64,000 nucleotides of DNA from Zoroaster sp. YZ-2022 (taxonomy: Eukaryota > Echinodermata > Asteroidea > Forcipulatida > Zoroasteridae). This document shows, piece after piece, positions 10,945 to 23,011 of this stretch; the stretch's first letter is position 1, and every line of letters begins with the position of its first letter. The notes under the pieces are model-generated. The model did no database searches and was not told where the DNA came from. It saw nothing but the letters and a program-made list of their open reading frames with translations. Position numbers and translations under genes: made by a program. The stretch lies in NCBI GenBank assembly GCA_029582265.1, contig CM055837.1, positions 19,628,967 to 19,692,966 on the forward strand, read 5' to 3'.

Positions 10945-11530
10945 CAGAAGACTTTCAGGTAATATGTCCTTCAATTCAAATAACAGATTACCAATAGTGA
11001 TTGCGGCCTTTAAACTTGAAAGAGAAAGAGGGAAATGAAAAAAATATTTTAAAAGCCCGGGACAGATGGCAGGGAAAGAAGTGACAGAGAATTTTAATTT
11101 GTGCCAGGGGCCAGATACTTGGCCTTGGAATGCCTGAGCACTAGGCTGGCAAATTGAAAAAACAGGAGAAGTTTAAGGTTAAGGGTTGGGCAAATTAATT
11201 TCAGAACTGCTGCTACACTGCTTCTGCATTTGGAAATTTTAAGAGAGTTAAGGATTAACTGTTGTGGAATTTTTAGCATATAAAAACAGGGTTTGTATAG
11301 ACACTGGTTTCTTTGTTATCAGATTGGTATAAGATTAACAATAAATTATTTAGGTATGACTTTAGTTTCACAGAAGAGAAATAAAACCTGTAAATTACCA
11401 CAAAGTGCTTGCATAACAATTCATGAAACACACACAAGCTTCCTGTTATTTTTTCAGGATCTCGATCAGACAGAATTTCAACTGAAAAATTTATGTCGAT
11501 AAGCTGAAACTTTTTGCTCTGTGTACACCA
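10945..11530. other. No gene recognised
   Basis: No supportable gene. The stretch is AT-rich with no repeat that I can match elsewhere. Confidence 0.4.
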
Positions 11531-12556
11531 TAGCCCTCTAGTGGTGAGAATGCAACCAGTCTCCCAAGTGTAGGGCATGTACAAATCCTTAGGCCAGAAA
11601 CACAAGATGAAGGTTGCGGGTTCTAATCCTACCAGAGTCAGTCGTATGTTTTCTTGTGCCTAGATTTCACCAATCCCTTCGGTGAAGTATGTCAAACACT
11701 ATCGTCATGCAGAACCACATCGTATTATTGTTACCATTAAACTTTAAAATAACGTTTGTGTAAGAGATTGGACATTTGCCACCTTGGCAGTTATTCATAC
11801 AGTATTCCCACCTCATTCTCTCAAGCGTATGAAAACCAGCCAAATATACACTCGTTTAACAACACATACACATATGAGTACATATCCAAGTTTACAACTT
11901 TTTTCAAAAAAAACCTCTTTCCAACAGCAAATGCTCAGAAGAAGACAAAAAAAAACGTACGGAACTTCATTGTTGCAATTTGGAAGGATTTACACATATG
12001 AACAAGTTCAAGCATGTAATCGCACTACTCTGATGCTTGGGTATGGTATCACAGACGAGGACAAAAGTTTTGTGATAACAGAGCCCCGTCTTTTTCTGCA
12101 GGAGCCTTTGGTAAAGGGCCTAGGATTTTGCACGCAACCATTCACTGATATCTAGCCCAAGGACACGGCTTGGAGCCAATGCCCGGCGGTTGAATTATCA
12201 CATTTATGATCCGTTTTTTGTGTGTGTGCTTCTAACCTTGTCTGCACTTCAAATCTTTAGTTTGGTGGATTTGGAGCAAAAACTGATAGAGCATTAGGAC
12301 ATTCTCTTTTCAAGATTTTTTCCATGTACCATGAACTCTGTCTGCTCCGTGCATGATCTTCTGATGGCGCCATTCAGCAGCTTGTCACCGATGCATCTAC
12401 AGCCCATCGCTGGTTAGCATGCCCTATTGATACCATTTGCATTTAGGTGTAAATGGTTACCAGGGACGAGCATCTAAAGACTTTGGGGTTTTCATCTACA
12501 TACAGTTATGACACCTTGACTCCGCAGACTGATGCATTCCCACCACTAGAGGGCTA
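11531..12556. mobile_element. Candidate 1-kb terminal inverted repeat element
   Basis: TAGCCCTCTAGTGGTGAGAA at 11531 is matched in reverse by the end at 12556, whose reverse complement begins TAGCCCTCTAGTGGTGGGAA. The similarity continues as ATGCA and then CAGTCT. The interior has a box B-like GGGTTCTAATCC near 11610 and an open frame of 123 codons at 11784-12155 that I cannot match to any family. No transposase is seen and no second copy is present, so this is a candidate only. Confidence 0.4.
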
Positions 12557-12599
12557 AGCTGTGCATGCAGCAGATATTGACTCCAAATTTGTATTTCTG

Positions 12600-12930
12600 T
12601 GGATGTTTGATGATAATGATGACGATGATGCAATGACAATGACAATGATGATGAAAATTATGACAATAACATTGAAACTTATGATAATGATTGTGGATGT
12701 TGGACGACAATGAGGAATAGGATGATGATGATGATGATGCAATGACAATGGCATTGATGATGATGATGAAAATTATGACAATAACAATGAAAATTATGAC
12801 GATAACAATGAAACTTATGATACGTAATGATGGTGATAGTGATGACAATGGCCATACCGATGACACTGATGACAATGACACTGACATTGATAATGATGAT
12901 AATGGGAAAAATGGGAAAAATGGGAAAAAA
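12600..12930. repeat. Imperfect GAT/ATGACA-rich microsatellite
   Basis: Degenerate runs of GATGAT, ATGACAATGAC and AATTATGACAATAAC. The purine-rich top strand makes several overlapping frames open, giving His/Ile/Ser-rich peptides on the minus strand; these are artefacts of low complexity. Confidence 0.9.
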
Positions 12931-13104
12931 GAGCAAAGAGCAATTTTGTGAGGATGACAATTGACAATAATGATGGGGATGCGGAGAGAACCAAATTGGA
13001 GGAAACGGAGAAATAATCACCATCAGGATAATGAAGATACATGTAAGAATGATATGTTACAGCCATATAATAGATGCCACAATGTACTGTACATGCATTA
13101 TGGT

Positions 13105-13330
13105 GACATTAACAATATACATATATCACAGATAATGTTTCAATACCCAGCTACAGTGTAAAGTAGGTCATTCCTTAACAGGGTCAAGGGTTAATCCTCA
13201 AGTGAGAAAACATATGGTGACATCAATGTACTATCACAAATGCTGTTTCAATACCCAGCTATGAGTCCGTGTAAAGTAGGTCATTCTTTATAAAGTCAAG
13301 GGTCATGGGTCAATGCTCAAGTGAGAAAAC
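13105..13330. repeat. 108-bp direct duplication
   Basis: The block TTTCAATACCCAGCT, then GTGTAAAGTAGGTCATTC, then TCAAGTGAGAAAACATA occurs at 13138 and again at 13246. The flanking TATCACA pieces also match. Two diverged tandem copies. Confidence 0.8.
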
Positions 13331-13862
13331 ATACACAGTATGTCTTTGTTTTTCTTTAACAGAAATGCTTGTCATGTCTAATACATTGGCCACAGTTTCT
13401 GCAAACAAAAATTACAATAGCAACCTACATGTAAAGTAAATTGGGATTGAAGTGTGACTGGTATTATGTTTCAGCTGGTACCCAGTCAACCAAAAAGTTT
13501 TTCCCTTTCGTTCTATACAAAGGCAAAAAGAATGATATTTACATGTGAGTAACATGATTGTATCCTTTCAGACTGTGGGATTTTTTTTTCATTTTTGGTA
13601 CAGGGTCGGCACCCGGTCAACCGAATACAACACTGCCCTCCTATTGGTAGGCTGCCATAATTGATTGTGACCCTGTCATTATGTAAACAATGAATCAAAT
13701 GGATATACATCTATCCAAGTCACAAAAGGTGGAAGTTTACCATTTTGTTTGGGCATACAGAGGCCATTTGGGTTGCTATGCTGGTGGGTGGGGATTGTAC
13801 AAACCCAGCAACGGTATTGATGAAAAAGAGGCTGTTCCCTTTAATGATGAAGGGTTTTCCCT
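13331..13862. other. No gene recognised
   Basis: Nothing supportable. Confidence 0.4.
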
Positions 13863-13992
13863 TTAAATGGATAATATCATCATGATCAACAGGGCATGGA
13901 ATTGGACTACTAGTTTTAGATTAACTCAGTGACTGAAAATAATTCCCCACATGATAAGGTCATATTACCATTGCTGCTGCATAAATGAGCCA
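13863..13992 (+). mobile_element. Palindromic MITE, family B, left half only
   Basis: Starts TTAAATGGATAATATCATC and matches family B through ATAAATGAGCC, then stops. The right half is missing. Confidence 0.8.
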
Positions 13993-14654
13993 CTTCAAAC
14001 CTAGTATTTATCGATGGTACATGCACATAGGTACCGTTAACAATTTCACATCAATTCAGTAATTACCAATGTTGTAGTTTCCCTTTAAAGCAGAAAGCAG
14101 GCCTCTGAACCAACCTCTCCCTGGTAAGCCATGGCCTTGACCCTGTCTCCCATCTGGACAGAGAGCCAATAGAGATCAACTGATCACAGCGTAATCTTTT
14201 GTAATGCCCAGGACAGACAGATGCTACTACATGTGTCTCTGTCAAGAGAGGATGTTTTATGTCTTTATTAAAATGTGATGTGATTGTGATCTCCGAGTTC
14301 TCAGAGGAACCTCCTTGTCGGAAATTCCTAGTGATGGTTTGAAGGGTGAATTATTACTTCCCTAAAGCCAGGGAGCCGAGTTGGGGAAGTCGGCCATATC
14401 AGAAAAAGAAATATTTATTATAAATTTAATAAAATTACATGTTATAGTGTAGTTTCCCTATAAAACCCTTGCCTCAGTCTATTTTCTTTGTGTATAATGT
14501 ATATGTATGTATGTGTACCTGTATAGAGGCCCCTTCTTCAATCTTCAAAATTCCACTTCCACTTCAAACAACCGCTATCCTTTTCTGATGGAATTGGCAA
14601 ACCCAGGGCTCTTGCCAAGTAATTGCCTGGGTTATACACCATTTAGCAACAATC
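13993..14654. other. No gene; one 81-bp-unit fragment inside
   Basis: A short piece AATTACCAATGTTGTAG..TTCCCTTTAAAG at about 14060-14096 matches the end of the 81-bp unit. Otherwise nothing is recognised. Confidence 0.4.
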
Positions 14655-14722
14655 CTGATTCCTTCAAAATCCAACCAAACCAGCTGTTGGATGTTAATGG
14701 TTTTGAGGGTAGTTAGGGTTAA
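14655..14722. mobile_element. Family D MITE fragment (right end)
   Basis: CTTCAAAATCCAACC followed by GGTAGTTAGGGTTAA at 14708-14722 matches the right end of the 9193 and 37031 elements. The left end is not found. Confidence 0.5.
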
Positions 14723-14849
14723 ATCTTAATGACCACTCTAGCCATACTGCATGTCTACACCCCACTGAGTGTGTCATTACTGCATCCACTTCCCTCTATA
14801 CCAACAGGGTTACAGACACTCTACTCAACCAAAACCACAGACTCTATCT

Positions 14850-14965
14850 CCTGCTCTATCGGAGTTGACCATGGACATACCCTCTATCAGAGTTCATCTT
14901 TGACCCTCTATCGAGTTGATCTTTGACCCTCTATCCAAGTTGACCATGAACCCTCTCTGAAATAA
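14850..14965. repeat. Short degenerate tandem repeat, about 28 bp
   Basis: Several diverged units of the form ACCCTCTATC(AG)AGTTGA(C/T)C follow one another. Confidence 0.7.
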
Positions 14966-15181
14966 TCCATGCTCAAATACTACTAACTTGATTCAAAATC
15001 AAAATGTGTTTTTTTAAATGTGTTATAATAACATTACTTTTGTATCATCATTCCGATCCCACTTCTGACACCATTGTAAAGGAGTGTGGTGTCAGGCAAT
15101 GAACTGCATGATTCAAGTAAGACTGTCAGGAGACAGCATGGTCTGTTCCTATGCATATGGCTCAGTATTGTAGTACACTAC

Positions 15182-15350
15182 GGGCCAATTGCACAGAGCT
15201 GCTAAGCAGAAAATTTTGCTCAGAAAATATTTTTTCTAAGCAACATAAAACAAAGTACCAGCCAAAATGCACACATTTTGTATGAACGTTTGGCTGGTAA
15301 CCAAATAAATCAGCTAAGCAAATTTTTCTGGTAAGCAATTTCATTGGCCC
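15182..15350 (+). mobile_element. Family E MITE, complete 169-bp copy
   Basis: GGGCCAATTGCACAGAGCTG at the left and GCAATTTCATTGGCCC at the right are imperfect inverted ends. The middle carries CCAGCCAAAATGCACAC and TTTGGCTGGTAACCAAAT. Other copies lie at 2126, 24282, 40233 and 41272. Confidence 0.8.
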
Positions 15351-15556
15351 TAGGTCTTGTGGTCAGCTACATATATATATACGTGTACCATTCTGGCCAT
15401 ATTCCATGATGTTATCTCTGTATGTACATGTACATGTCATACAGGATTGTACGCAAACCCAAAGGCAAGGACTGAACCATATCCAGTCCTATAAACATCC
15501 TCTTACAATTACAAACAGGAAGAGACTTGTAGGGAATGGTGCTACTATGATGCCGG

Positions 15557-15830
15557 TGAAATATGTGATACATGTATACACGGGGACCGAATTTCCCATA
15601 TACAAAGTATGGTGGCTAAGAGAGGCCTCACAAATCGGGCAAACGTTCATACCCCTATGTGAAAAAGTCGTTTAAAACACAGCATGGCAGAATTCCAATC
15701 GATCCAGCAAATTTTGGCTGCAATTGGACAACATTTCATAGCGAAAAAAAGAAAATTCAAAATGCCAAAGTGCAGGTCTGAGGCGACACGCGCGGAGACC
15801 AGAAATGGGAGACTTTTTTTTTGGCCTTAG
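15557..15830 (-). mobile_element. Family F repeat, incomplete copy
   Basis: Matches the reverse complement of 23563-23951: TACAAAGTATGGTGGCTAAG, AGAGGCCTCACAAATC, TTCATACCCCTATGTG, and the end GGGAGACTTTTTTTTT. The distal inverted end is missing. Confidence 0.75.
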
Positions 15831-15852
15831 GGTGGTTCCCAGAATTTTGACA

Positions 15853-16213
15853 ATAATGATAATAATAATGTGGACTTATATGGCGCAAGTATCCACCAAA
15901 CTGGTGCTCAAGGTGCATTACATTATTACCCCTGCTCATCAGGCTCATAAATCATTCCTGAAACCATCTCAGCTCCCTGGGGAGTATACAGCTCAATTGC
16001 TGCCATTTCAGCGCATATGGGCTAATCAAACACAACAACCAACTCTGCCCTCACAGGTACCCATTTATCCCTGGGTGGAGAGAAGCAATTATGGTAAAGT
16101 GTCTTGCTCAAGGACACAAGCACCCCGGTCACGGCTGGGATTCGAACCCACATTCTGACGACTCAGCCATCAGAACACAAATCCAATGCACTAAACTGCT
16201 CGACCATGGCACT
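15853..16213 (-). mobile_element. tRNA-derived SINE with ATT-repeat 3' tail
   Basis: Read on the minus strand: tRNA-like head (box A-like TGGTCGAGCAG, box B GGTTCGAATCC at 16138-16148), then CTTGAGCAAGACACTT and AATTGCTTCTCTCCACCC. A distinct body follows, then the 3' block CACCTTGAGC..GGTGGATACTTGCGCC and an (ATT)n tail at 15853-15869. The head resembles class II tRNA (Leu/Ser). The tail block matches the LINE end at 60899-60965, which suggests shared reverse-transcription machinery. Confidence 0.9.
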
Positions 16214-16420
16214 AACAATCAAAAACAAATCTTTTCGGCATAATGAAGAATGTTGTCATTATGAGCACACATACACAAAGCACTCCGGCTGCACTTTATG
16301 GAAAGAAATTTGAATTTCTGTGGGGAAAATTCAGAGAGACACATGGAACATTCACTCCCCATCCCCCTGCTACCACCACTGACCCGTGAAATGGGATTTG
16401 ATAAACAACTGACTTACAAT

Positions 16421-16690
16421 TTAACCCTAACCCCCTAGGTATTCTGGCTAGGAACCTTCCTGAATCCTCCAAAATCCATCAGTGCACTTTTGGAAACATG
16501 CCCTTATCTTCAAAATGCACCATGCATTTTCGTTGATCTTTCATATTCAGCACTTATGGCCTGTACTTCTTGCCAGGTAGTAATTTTGCCCCATTTGAAG
16601 AGGTGAAAGTACCAGTTTCTGAAAGTGCTTCATTTTTCCAAAAAAAGTGTCCCTTGGAGGATTTTGATGGATTTGGGGCGGTTAGGGTTA
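16421..16690. mobile_element. Family D TTAA MITE
   Basis: TTAACCCTAACCCCCTAGG at the left, GATTTTGATGGATTTGGGGC and GGTTAGGGTTA at the right. CCTCCAAAATCCATC in the interior is inverted relative to the right part. The final TTAA is decayed to TTAT. Confidence 0.75.
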
Positions 16691-18216
16691 TTTAATCTAA
16701 CTATACAGGTAATTCTATTAAGAAGGTCTGTGTGTAAAATGTACCCATTTCATTCCGGTTGCACAATGTAGTTTATGCACTGTGGAATCCTGATTTTAGC
16801 AACCAGCTAATGAACTACGATTTATCACGACTCGGCACAAGAATGTGACAAATAAAAGCCTCCAGGGCTCTTGGCAAACAGTTCAAAGTGCCACTATCTG
16901 AATAGTCATGAAGTGTAAAATTGCATTTTTTCACATAACATGTACCCTTTTTTCATTGTTTATAGTTAAAAGGCTGTGATGCATGTACAATTTTTATTAA
17001 TAAAAAATTATTGTGTTAGCTCAGGCATGAAGTAAAAGTATACAAAATAACAATAAGATTACAGCTGCGTGGACGCAGTATTTTACAAAACCTTGATCTT
17101 AATGGGGGAGTGGAGGATGTTACCACAAAGTACTCAGGTAAGATTGAAATGTATTGAAAAAAGCATTGCCGCAATCATGCCGTCAATAGATGATGTTAGT
17201 GGGATGTATTATTACCCAGCAAACGTGATTGATTGATTGGTCAATTGCATGGTACGAGAATTAGTGATTGGGGAGCTCAGGGGATGTGTCGTTCGCTTAA
17301 CTGTGGGATCTACTAGTAAGCCAGTGTTGTTGATCTTCGGATGGAATTCTCTGCAATCTATCTCTCAACTATGCCAATTCTGGCAGGTTCGGGATAAAAA
17401 GAAAATTTTATTTTTATGTAAATAAAGTAGTTAGCTGCCTCATGTTTCAACCTGTAATGAAGTTACTAAAAAAATATTGTAAATGACGGCAGGCCTCCTG
17501 TGCTATGCCTTCTAAAAGAGTTGAGTGTCAGGGTTTTTCTGGAACCTGAAATCACAGCCGCCAACAAATAGAATAACCAACCAGCAGCAGAAACAAATAT
17601 CCTTTTTAATTAGTTTACTGATAAATTAATGAATTTTTGGCTTGCTGTTATAAGCTACACGTATGTCGCTCTCCAACACTGTTACTTAGCAAATAAACAG
17701 TTGAACAGTTGCTTAGCAAGCATGTTGCTTCAATGCTCTATGTAAATAACCCTAATGACATTTGTGTCGGTCCCGATACAACCACTAATGATCGCTAATG
17801 TAAAAACAATTTACACACAAATTGTTTAATACTGATCTTGTAATTTCTCTACAAATGGAATACATAATTTAGCATCCTTTATTGGTTTTTCTTTTCTCCA
17901 AGAAATTCTTTCTCTAAAAGCCACTTCATCACGCATTTTTTTTTTCTTCTCATATTTTTTTTTTCTATTATGGGACTTCGTTGATGCAGTTCATGGCCAG
18001 GTAATACATGAGTGTTCTTAGTGTTCTATTGAAATAATGTCATCCTGTGTAGACTACCGACTACAACCAGTAAATGCATGGCAGGCTACAGGAAAACTGT
18101 TTGTTAGCTTTCAACAAACCTAGAAATAATCCACGACCCAAATATTATAAATATCATTTGATTGTAGTGTGATGTCATTTGGTGGAAATTGGTCAGATTT
18201 GAAATTATGGAGATTA
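16691..18216. other. No gene recognised in about 1.5 kb
   Basis: Unique AT-rich sequence with T-rich tracts near 17935-17965. No supportable exon or repeat match. Confidence 0.4.
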
Positions 18217-18679
18217 CACTGGTCTACAGCCAAAATGCTTCCGGAACAAGTCAAACTTGACTAATTATGGGTCACTGAGAATGGAAATGATGCTTAAAAT
18301 TGTTGATTGGCTCTAGTTTTCAAGATATGGTACCGTTTAATGACTACAAGAGACAAGCCAAGAAGCGCAGAGTAGACACTGAATAAGGACTGAACTATGA
18401 ACTGATACATAGTAAGTGTTACATAAACAGGGCAGGTGACATAATATCAAGTGAAACAACCATAAACACATGAAAAGACCTAGGTTTACAATTCATGATT
18501 AAAAATCTGCTATGTACACCATATACATAGTACATAAAATGTAAACTTAAATATCTTGGAAACAGTAGCCAATCAGCAATTTTAATTGTCATATTTGAAT
18601 TCAGCACATATCAAAATCCATAATAAATAGCACATTTTATCTCCGAAGCAGACAACTTTTAAAAAATTGTTGACCAGTG
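18217..18679. mobile_element. PIF/Harbinger-type MITE, copy 1
   Basis: Ends CACTGGTCTACAGCCAAAAT and the reverse complement of CACTGGTCAACAAT. TTA lies immediately outside both ends (18214-18216, 18680-18682), a 3-bp TWA target duplication as in PIF/Harbinger elements. The interior is an imperfect foldback (GCCAATCAGCAATTTTAATT against AAAATTGTTGATTGGCT). Aligns with 22667-23011. No transposase. Confidence 0.85.
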
Positions 18680-18699
18680 TTATTGAAGTGTGCTTGTAG

Positions 18700-18972
18700 T
18701 TAAAGGTACCGTATCATCACGATCAGAGCAGATGTTCAAAAGGGCATGGAATCGGTGTCCTAGTTTACGATGAACACAGTGATTGAAAATTACTGGCTCA
18801 TTTATGCAGCAACAGTAACATGATCTTATCATGTGGGGTATTATTTTCAGTCACCGAGTTAATTTAAAACTAGCACTCTAATTCCATGCCCTGTTGATCA
18901 TGATGTCCCTTTAATCTAAAACTAGCACTCTGATTCCATGCCCTGTTGATCGTGAAGATATTGTCCTATTAA
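18700..18972 (+). mobile_element. Palindromic MITE, family B, with duplicated right end
   Basis: TTAAAGGTACCGTATCATCA starts the copy, and the normal right end closes with TTAA at 18911-18914. The last ~55 bases (TCTAAAACTAGCACTCTGAT onwards) are then repeated, closing again with TTAA at 18969-18972. A terminal tandem duplication. Confidence 0.85.
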
Positions 18973-20377
18973 GATGATGTATATATGTGAATTGCAATAT
19001 CACAAGAAATTCATAAATTTATGCGAAAGACAGTCGAGACAATTAGATTGGACGAAACACATAACCAACCAGCAAGTATTCACATCACACAAGTTAAGTT
19101 AGTATTTCATCCTTCCTCAAATGTAGATTTATCAAGTTTGTCTCTGGCTTTTATTCAGTACAAATGACCGAGTATTGAACACTTTGAAAACGAATTCTCG
19201 TTTGGTATTTGTGAATGGGAACAGAAGTATGACACTTGGTCTTTTCGTGGGATAAAAACCTTGGCATGCTAATTTGCCAGCCGTTACTGTATGCAAATGA
19301 GTGAACGTCCATGTGCAACTCTGAATGTTCTCGTAAAACTGTAAAACTACAAAATATATGAAGCATGTCAGTAAGCAACAATATGAATTTTAGTCCTGGC
19401 TGGATGAATGATCAATACCAACTACATTTACATGATTACCCAAACATCTGGCAGAAGAGTTTCCTTGAAATTTTCTATAAATGTGAGCATCAAATACACA
19501 CAATGTAGATCAGTCAATGTTTTGAGTACTGTTTCAAACAACACGTACGTCTTCTTTACATTGGTCAATACCGGAAATCGGCAAAGCTCCTACACGTACA
19601 TGTAGCTGCGTCACAATTAACAAGGCCTCAAGTTTCAGAGGCCAAATAAAAATAAAACAAAATAAAATAACAACTGCAAAAAATTTTATAAAGGCCTTTA
19701 AAATACACACACAGATGCTTAACCAAGTTTAACGCACAAAAAAATACAGGTTTATGATCATGTACTAAGTGATATGCATCACTGAGTAGATGGGCATGTT
19801 ACATGTTAACTAAATGCAAAAGAAATGCTCTATAATTTCTTTTCAAATCATAAGTTTATTTTCACCCTCGAGGCTACAGATAAAAATAGGATTACATGTT
19901 AATAAAATGCGGAGGAGCCGGTCACGGTTCGGTTAATGTTTTGATAAAATCTGTGGGAGAGGGATGGTGATTGATAATGTCGGCCATCAATTGACAACAA
20001 CAATGGTATTACTCAGCACTGGCTTTACATGTTAATGACATGGTGTTTTATGATAAATCATCTGTCTATATATCGATGATACAAGTATATTGATAATTAA
20101 TAATATCAAAGCAATGCCTGTAACAATTGTATTTTGCAACAATCTTTTAAAAAGCAACAGCTGCCAAATCTTATAATAAAAAAAAATAGCAACCACAACT
20201 ATTTTTGGGGGCTAAATAAAATACTGACGTATTAATTTCTTCGTCAAATTCACATTTCAAGCACTTTTGAACAGTTGAGCCAAACAAAAATTACATGCCT
20301 ACAATTTAGCCGGCAAAAAGTAATGAAGTGTAGTTTTTAAAATGAAAATTGAAATAGAAATTAGCATTCTCTGAATC
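18973..20377. other. No gene recognised in about 1.4 kb
   Basis: AT-rich, with no exon, RNA or shared repeat that I can support. Confidence 0.4.
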
Positions 20378-20562
20378 TAGTTGATCCACAGATTATCTGT
20401 GGATCAACTAATTGATCCACAGATTATCTACTAGTTCTAGTTGATCCACAGATTATCTACTAGTTGATCCACAGATTATCTACTAGTTGATCCACAAATT
20501 ATCTACTAGTTGATCCACAGATTATCTACCAGTTGATCCACAGATTATCTGTGGATCAACTT
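20378..20562. repeat. 23-bp palindromic tandem array
   Basis: Units of TTGATCCACAGATTATCTAC with small joins repeat about eight times. At both ends the unit becomes a perfect palindrome: 20378-20410 (33 bases) and 20533-20559 (27 bases), where GATCCACAG pairs with CTGTGGATC. The array can fold into cruciforms. No function can be assigned. Confidence 0.9.
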
Positions 20563-21531
20563 ATAAACATTTTTTATTGTTTTTTTTCTTCTTGTCACAC
20601 ATGTCTGATTTGTTTCCATGACAAAATTTTAAGATGCTTGCATTTGTTAAATTCCAAAATGTGAATAAGCATGACTTGCATGCTTGTGTAATAATCTATT
20701 GGCCTAGATAGTGTGTAACATAGGTCACCCTGGTTCCGGATTATACACACAATTACAGCTATCCTTGCCTTTTCCTGTCTCCTAACACGTAAGGACGACT
20801 ACAGACCTTTATGGAGCGGCCATTTTGGTTTTCCTACACACAAGTCAATTGGGTTATGGTTAATTTTACTGTTTCATCACCCGATTGTTAAAATCGTTCC
20901 CTGTGAAAAAAACAAGGTACTTAACATGTGCACCTTCAAATCCTTGAAATATCCTGCCCTAAAAAATTACTTTGTCCTAACTTTGTCTGCTTCTTCAAAT
21001 TTGTACTCCAAAGAGCTTTTATGTAAAGTCTTTGTGAATTCCTCTAAATATAGAACTGTTTATTCTAATAATGAACACAACATTATGGCGTATAAGATAA
21101 CCAAAAAACAACCATGAATGTTTTCACAACATTTTCTGTTTCAGTTGAGGTCTGCAAAAAAAAACACATTAACCTCAATCTATACTCCTGATCTAATTAT
21201 ACAAATTTCACTTCATCAACCAAGCCACTTTTATCTCAAACATCACAACATCGCCTGTATGGATCAACCCAGAAATGCATGTTTGAACTAGTTAAAATAA
21301 AACTTGGTCCAAATCCTATGAATTTTTATTTCCATTCTGTATGCGACTTTGTTTTCTTTTTCTTCAGTTCCTAGCGGCTGACTATGGCAGCCGGCTTCTT
21401 TAGAAGTCTGTGCTGAGTAAAGATAAATGTTTAGTGATACAACAGTGCGTCTGTTGACTTGACATTGACATTGAGTGGGGGAGGGAGCTGGATTCTCTTT
21501 GCTCCAAAAATTGCCGAGTGAAATCTGTACT
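20563..21531. other. No gene recognised
   Basis: Nothing supportable. Confidence 0.4.
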
Positions 21532-21907
21532 TTAACCCTCCTACTTCTGGTGCCTTATTCATACAAGTTTATCCACCATTTGAAACCATTCGCTTTTGTG
21601 GTTTTGAATGGTGAAATAACTGTGCGCAGTATTGATTCCCTCAAATGGTTTTGAATGGTAGGTCAGCTAATACAAAACCATGTTTGGATCTTTCCAAATG
21701 GTAGTACAGCTAATACAAAACCTTGTTTGGATACTTGTAAGTGGTGAATCAATGGACCCTCTATGCATTTGAATGGATTTGAATGGTAGTAAAGCTTGCT
21801 ACCAACACTGTTCAAATGGTATCACTCATGTGTGTACAAAACCAATGGGCATTTTGGTAAGTGGAAATTTTGAATGGTTTCAAATGGTCAAACAGTAGGA
21901 GGGTTAA
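21532..21907 (+). mobile_element. TTAA-flanked MITE, family G, copy 2
   Basis: TTAACCCTCCTACTTCTGG to AACAGTAGGAGGGTTAA, 376 bp, nearly identical in layout to 2180-2553. Both TTAA sites are intact. Confidence 0.9.
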
Positions 21908-22666
21908 TGTTAATTAAAGTCACAGTTCATAGTTTTACATCAATTTGACTCATGTCTGAGATGCTATCATTCTTAAGAACAGTCAAACAATATTCCCCAA
22001 TTAAGTACAGTATGTCAGAATTTTAAAAACATATGACATTACGTCAGAAGCTGACAGGTAATTTTTTGATTACCAATCTTATTTAACTTATCTGTAAATA
22101 AAGAAAATTGCTTTAAAATAATTTCTAATTCATCTAAATCAGTCTTATATGTTTATAATATAAAAGCCAAACCATCACCACCTAACCTCTTTAGATCTAG
22201 TGCACCAACACTAGTGTACCAACACAGAACCCTGGGGTACTTTATACACCTACATAAATGTCCGATATATTACGCACTGCCCGAGGGCGGATCATGGATA
22301 CAACGTGAAAAAAAAAAAGTATTTCGTGGGGAAACATATACCCGAATAAGCCGCTTAACTCTGCTGTCAAGGGGTGAATGCAATTTTGTTGTTGGAAGAT
22401 TTAACTCAGCTTTTCTTTTTTTTCAAGAGAGAGAAAAGACGCTATGATTACTCACGGTTTTAAAGATGTAAAGTCGGTATACACTTGTAGTAAAATTTCT
22501 GTAAATATGAATCTGTAGTTTTGTAAGAATCAAAAGGTATAAAAAAAAAAATTGGGAAGTTTCAACTAGTTTATTTTGTTGTTCACAAGAACATAGTGAA
22601 AATTCATTCAAAAGATATTTGTTATTCTTCCTAATGTGTAATTTATATAGATTAACTGGGTGATAA
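21908..22666. other. No gene recognised
   Basis: No supportable feature; a few A-rich runs. Confidence 0.4.
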
Positions 22667-23011
22667 CACTGGTCTACAGCCAAAATGCTTCCGAAACAAA
22701 TGAAGTCAAACTTGACTAATTATGGGTCACTGAGAATGGAAATTATGCTTAAAATTGTTGATTGGCTCTAGTTTTCAAGATCTACATGTACATGTGTACA
22801 CGTATGGGAATAGCGTATGATAATTCATGATTAAAAATCTGCTATGTACACCATATACATAGTACGTAAAATGTAAAAACTTAAATATCTTGGAAACAGT
22901 AGCCAATCAGCAATTTTAATTGTCATATTTGAATTCAGCACATCAAAATCCATAATAAATAGCACATTTTATCTCCGAAGCAGACAACTTTTAAAAAATT
23001 GTTGACCAGTG
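22667..23011. mobile_element. PIF/Harbinger-type MITE, copy 2
   Basis: Same CACTGGTCTACAGCC and TGTTGACCAGTG ends as 18217-18679, here with TAA on both sides (22664-22666, 23012-23014). Shorter than copy 1. Where copy 1 has GATATGGTACC this copy has a TACATGTA-rich segment near 22783-22800. Confidence 0.85.

Noticed and set aside
12546..13066. Histidine/isoleucine-rich proteins on the minus strand
   Set aside because: These are translations of a GAT/ATGACA microsatellite open in several frames.
20378..20562. Replication origin with DnaA-box-like sites
   Set aside because: The words resemble TTATCCACA only loosely, and the context is a eukaryotic repeat region.
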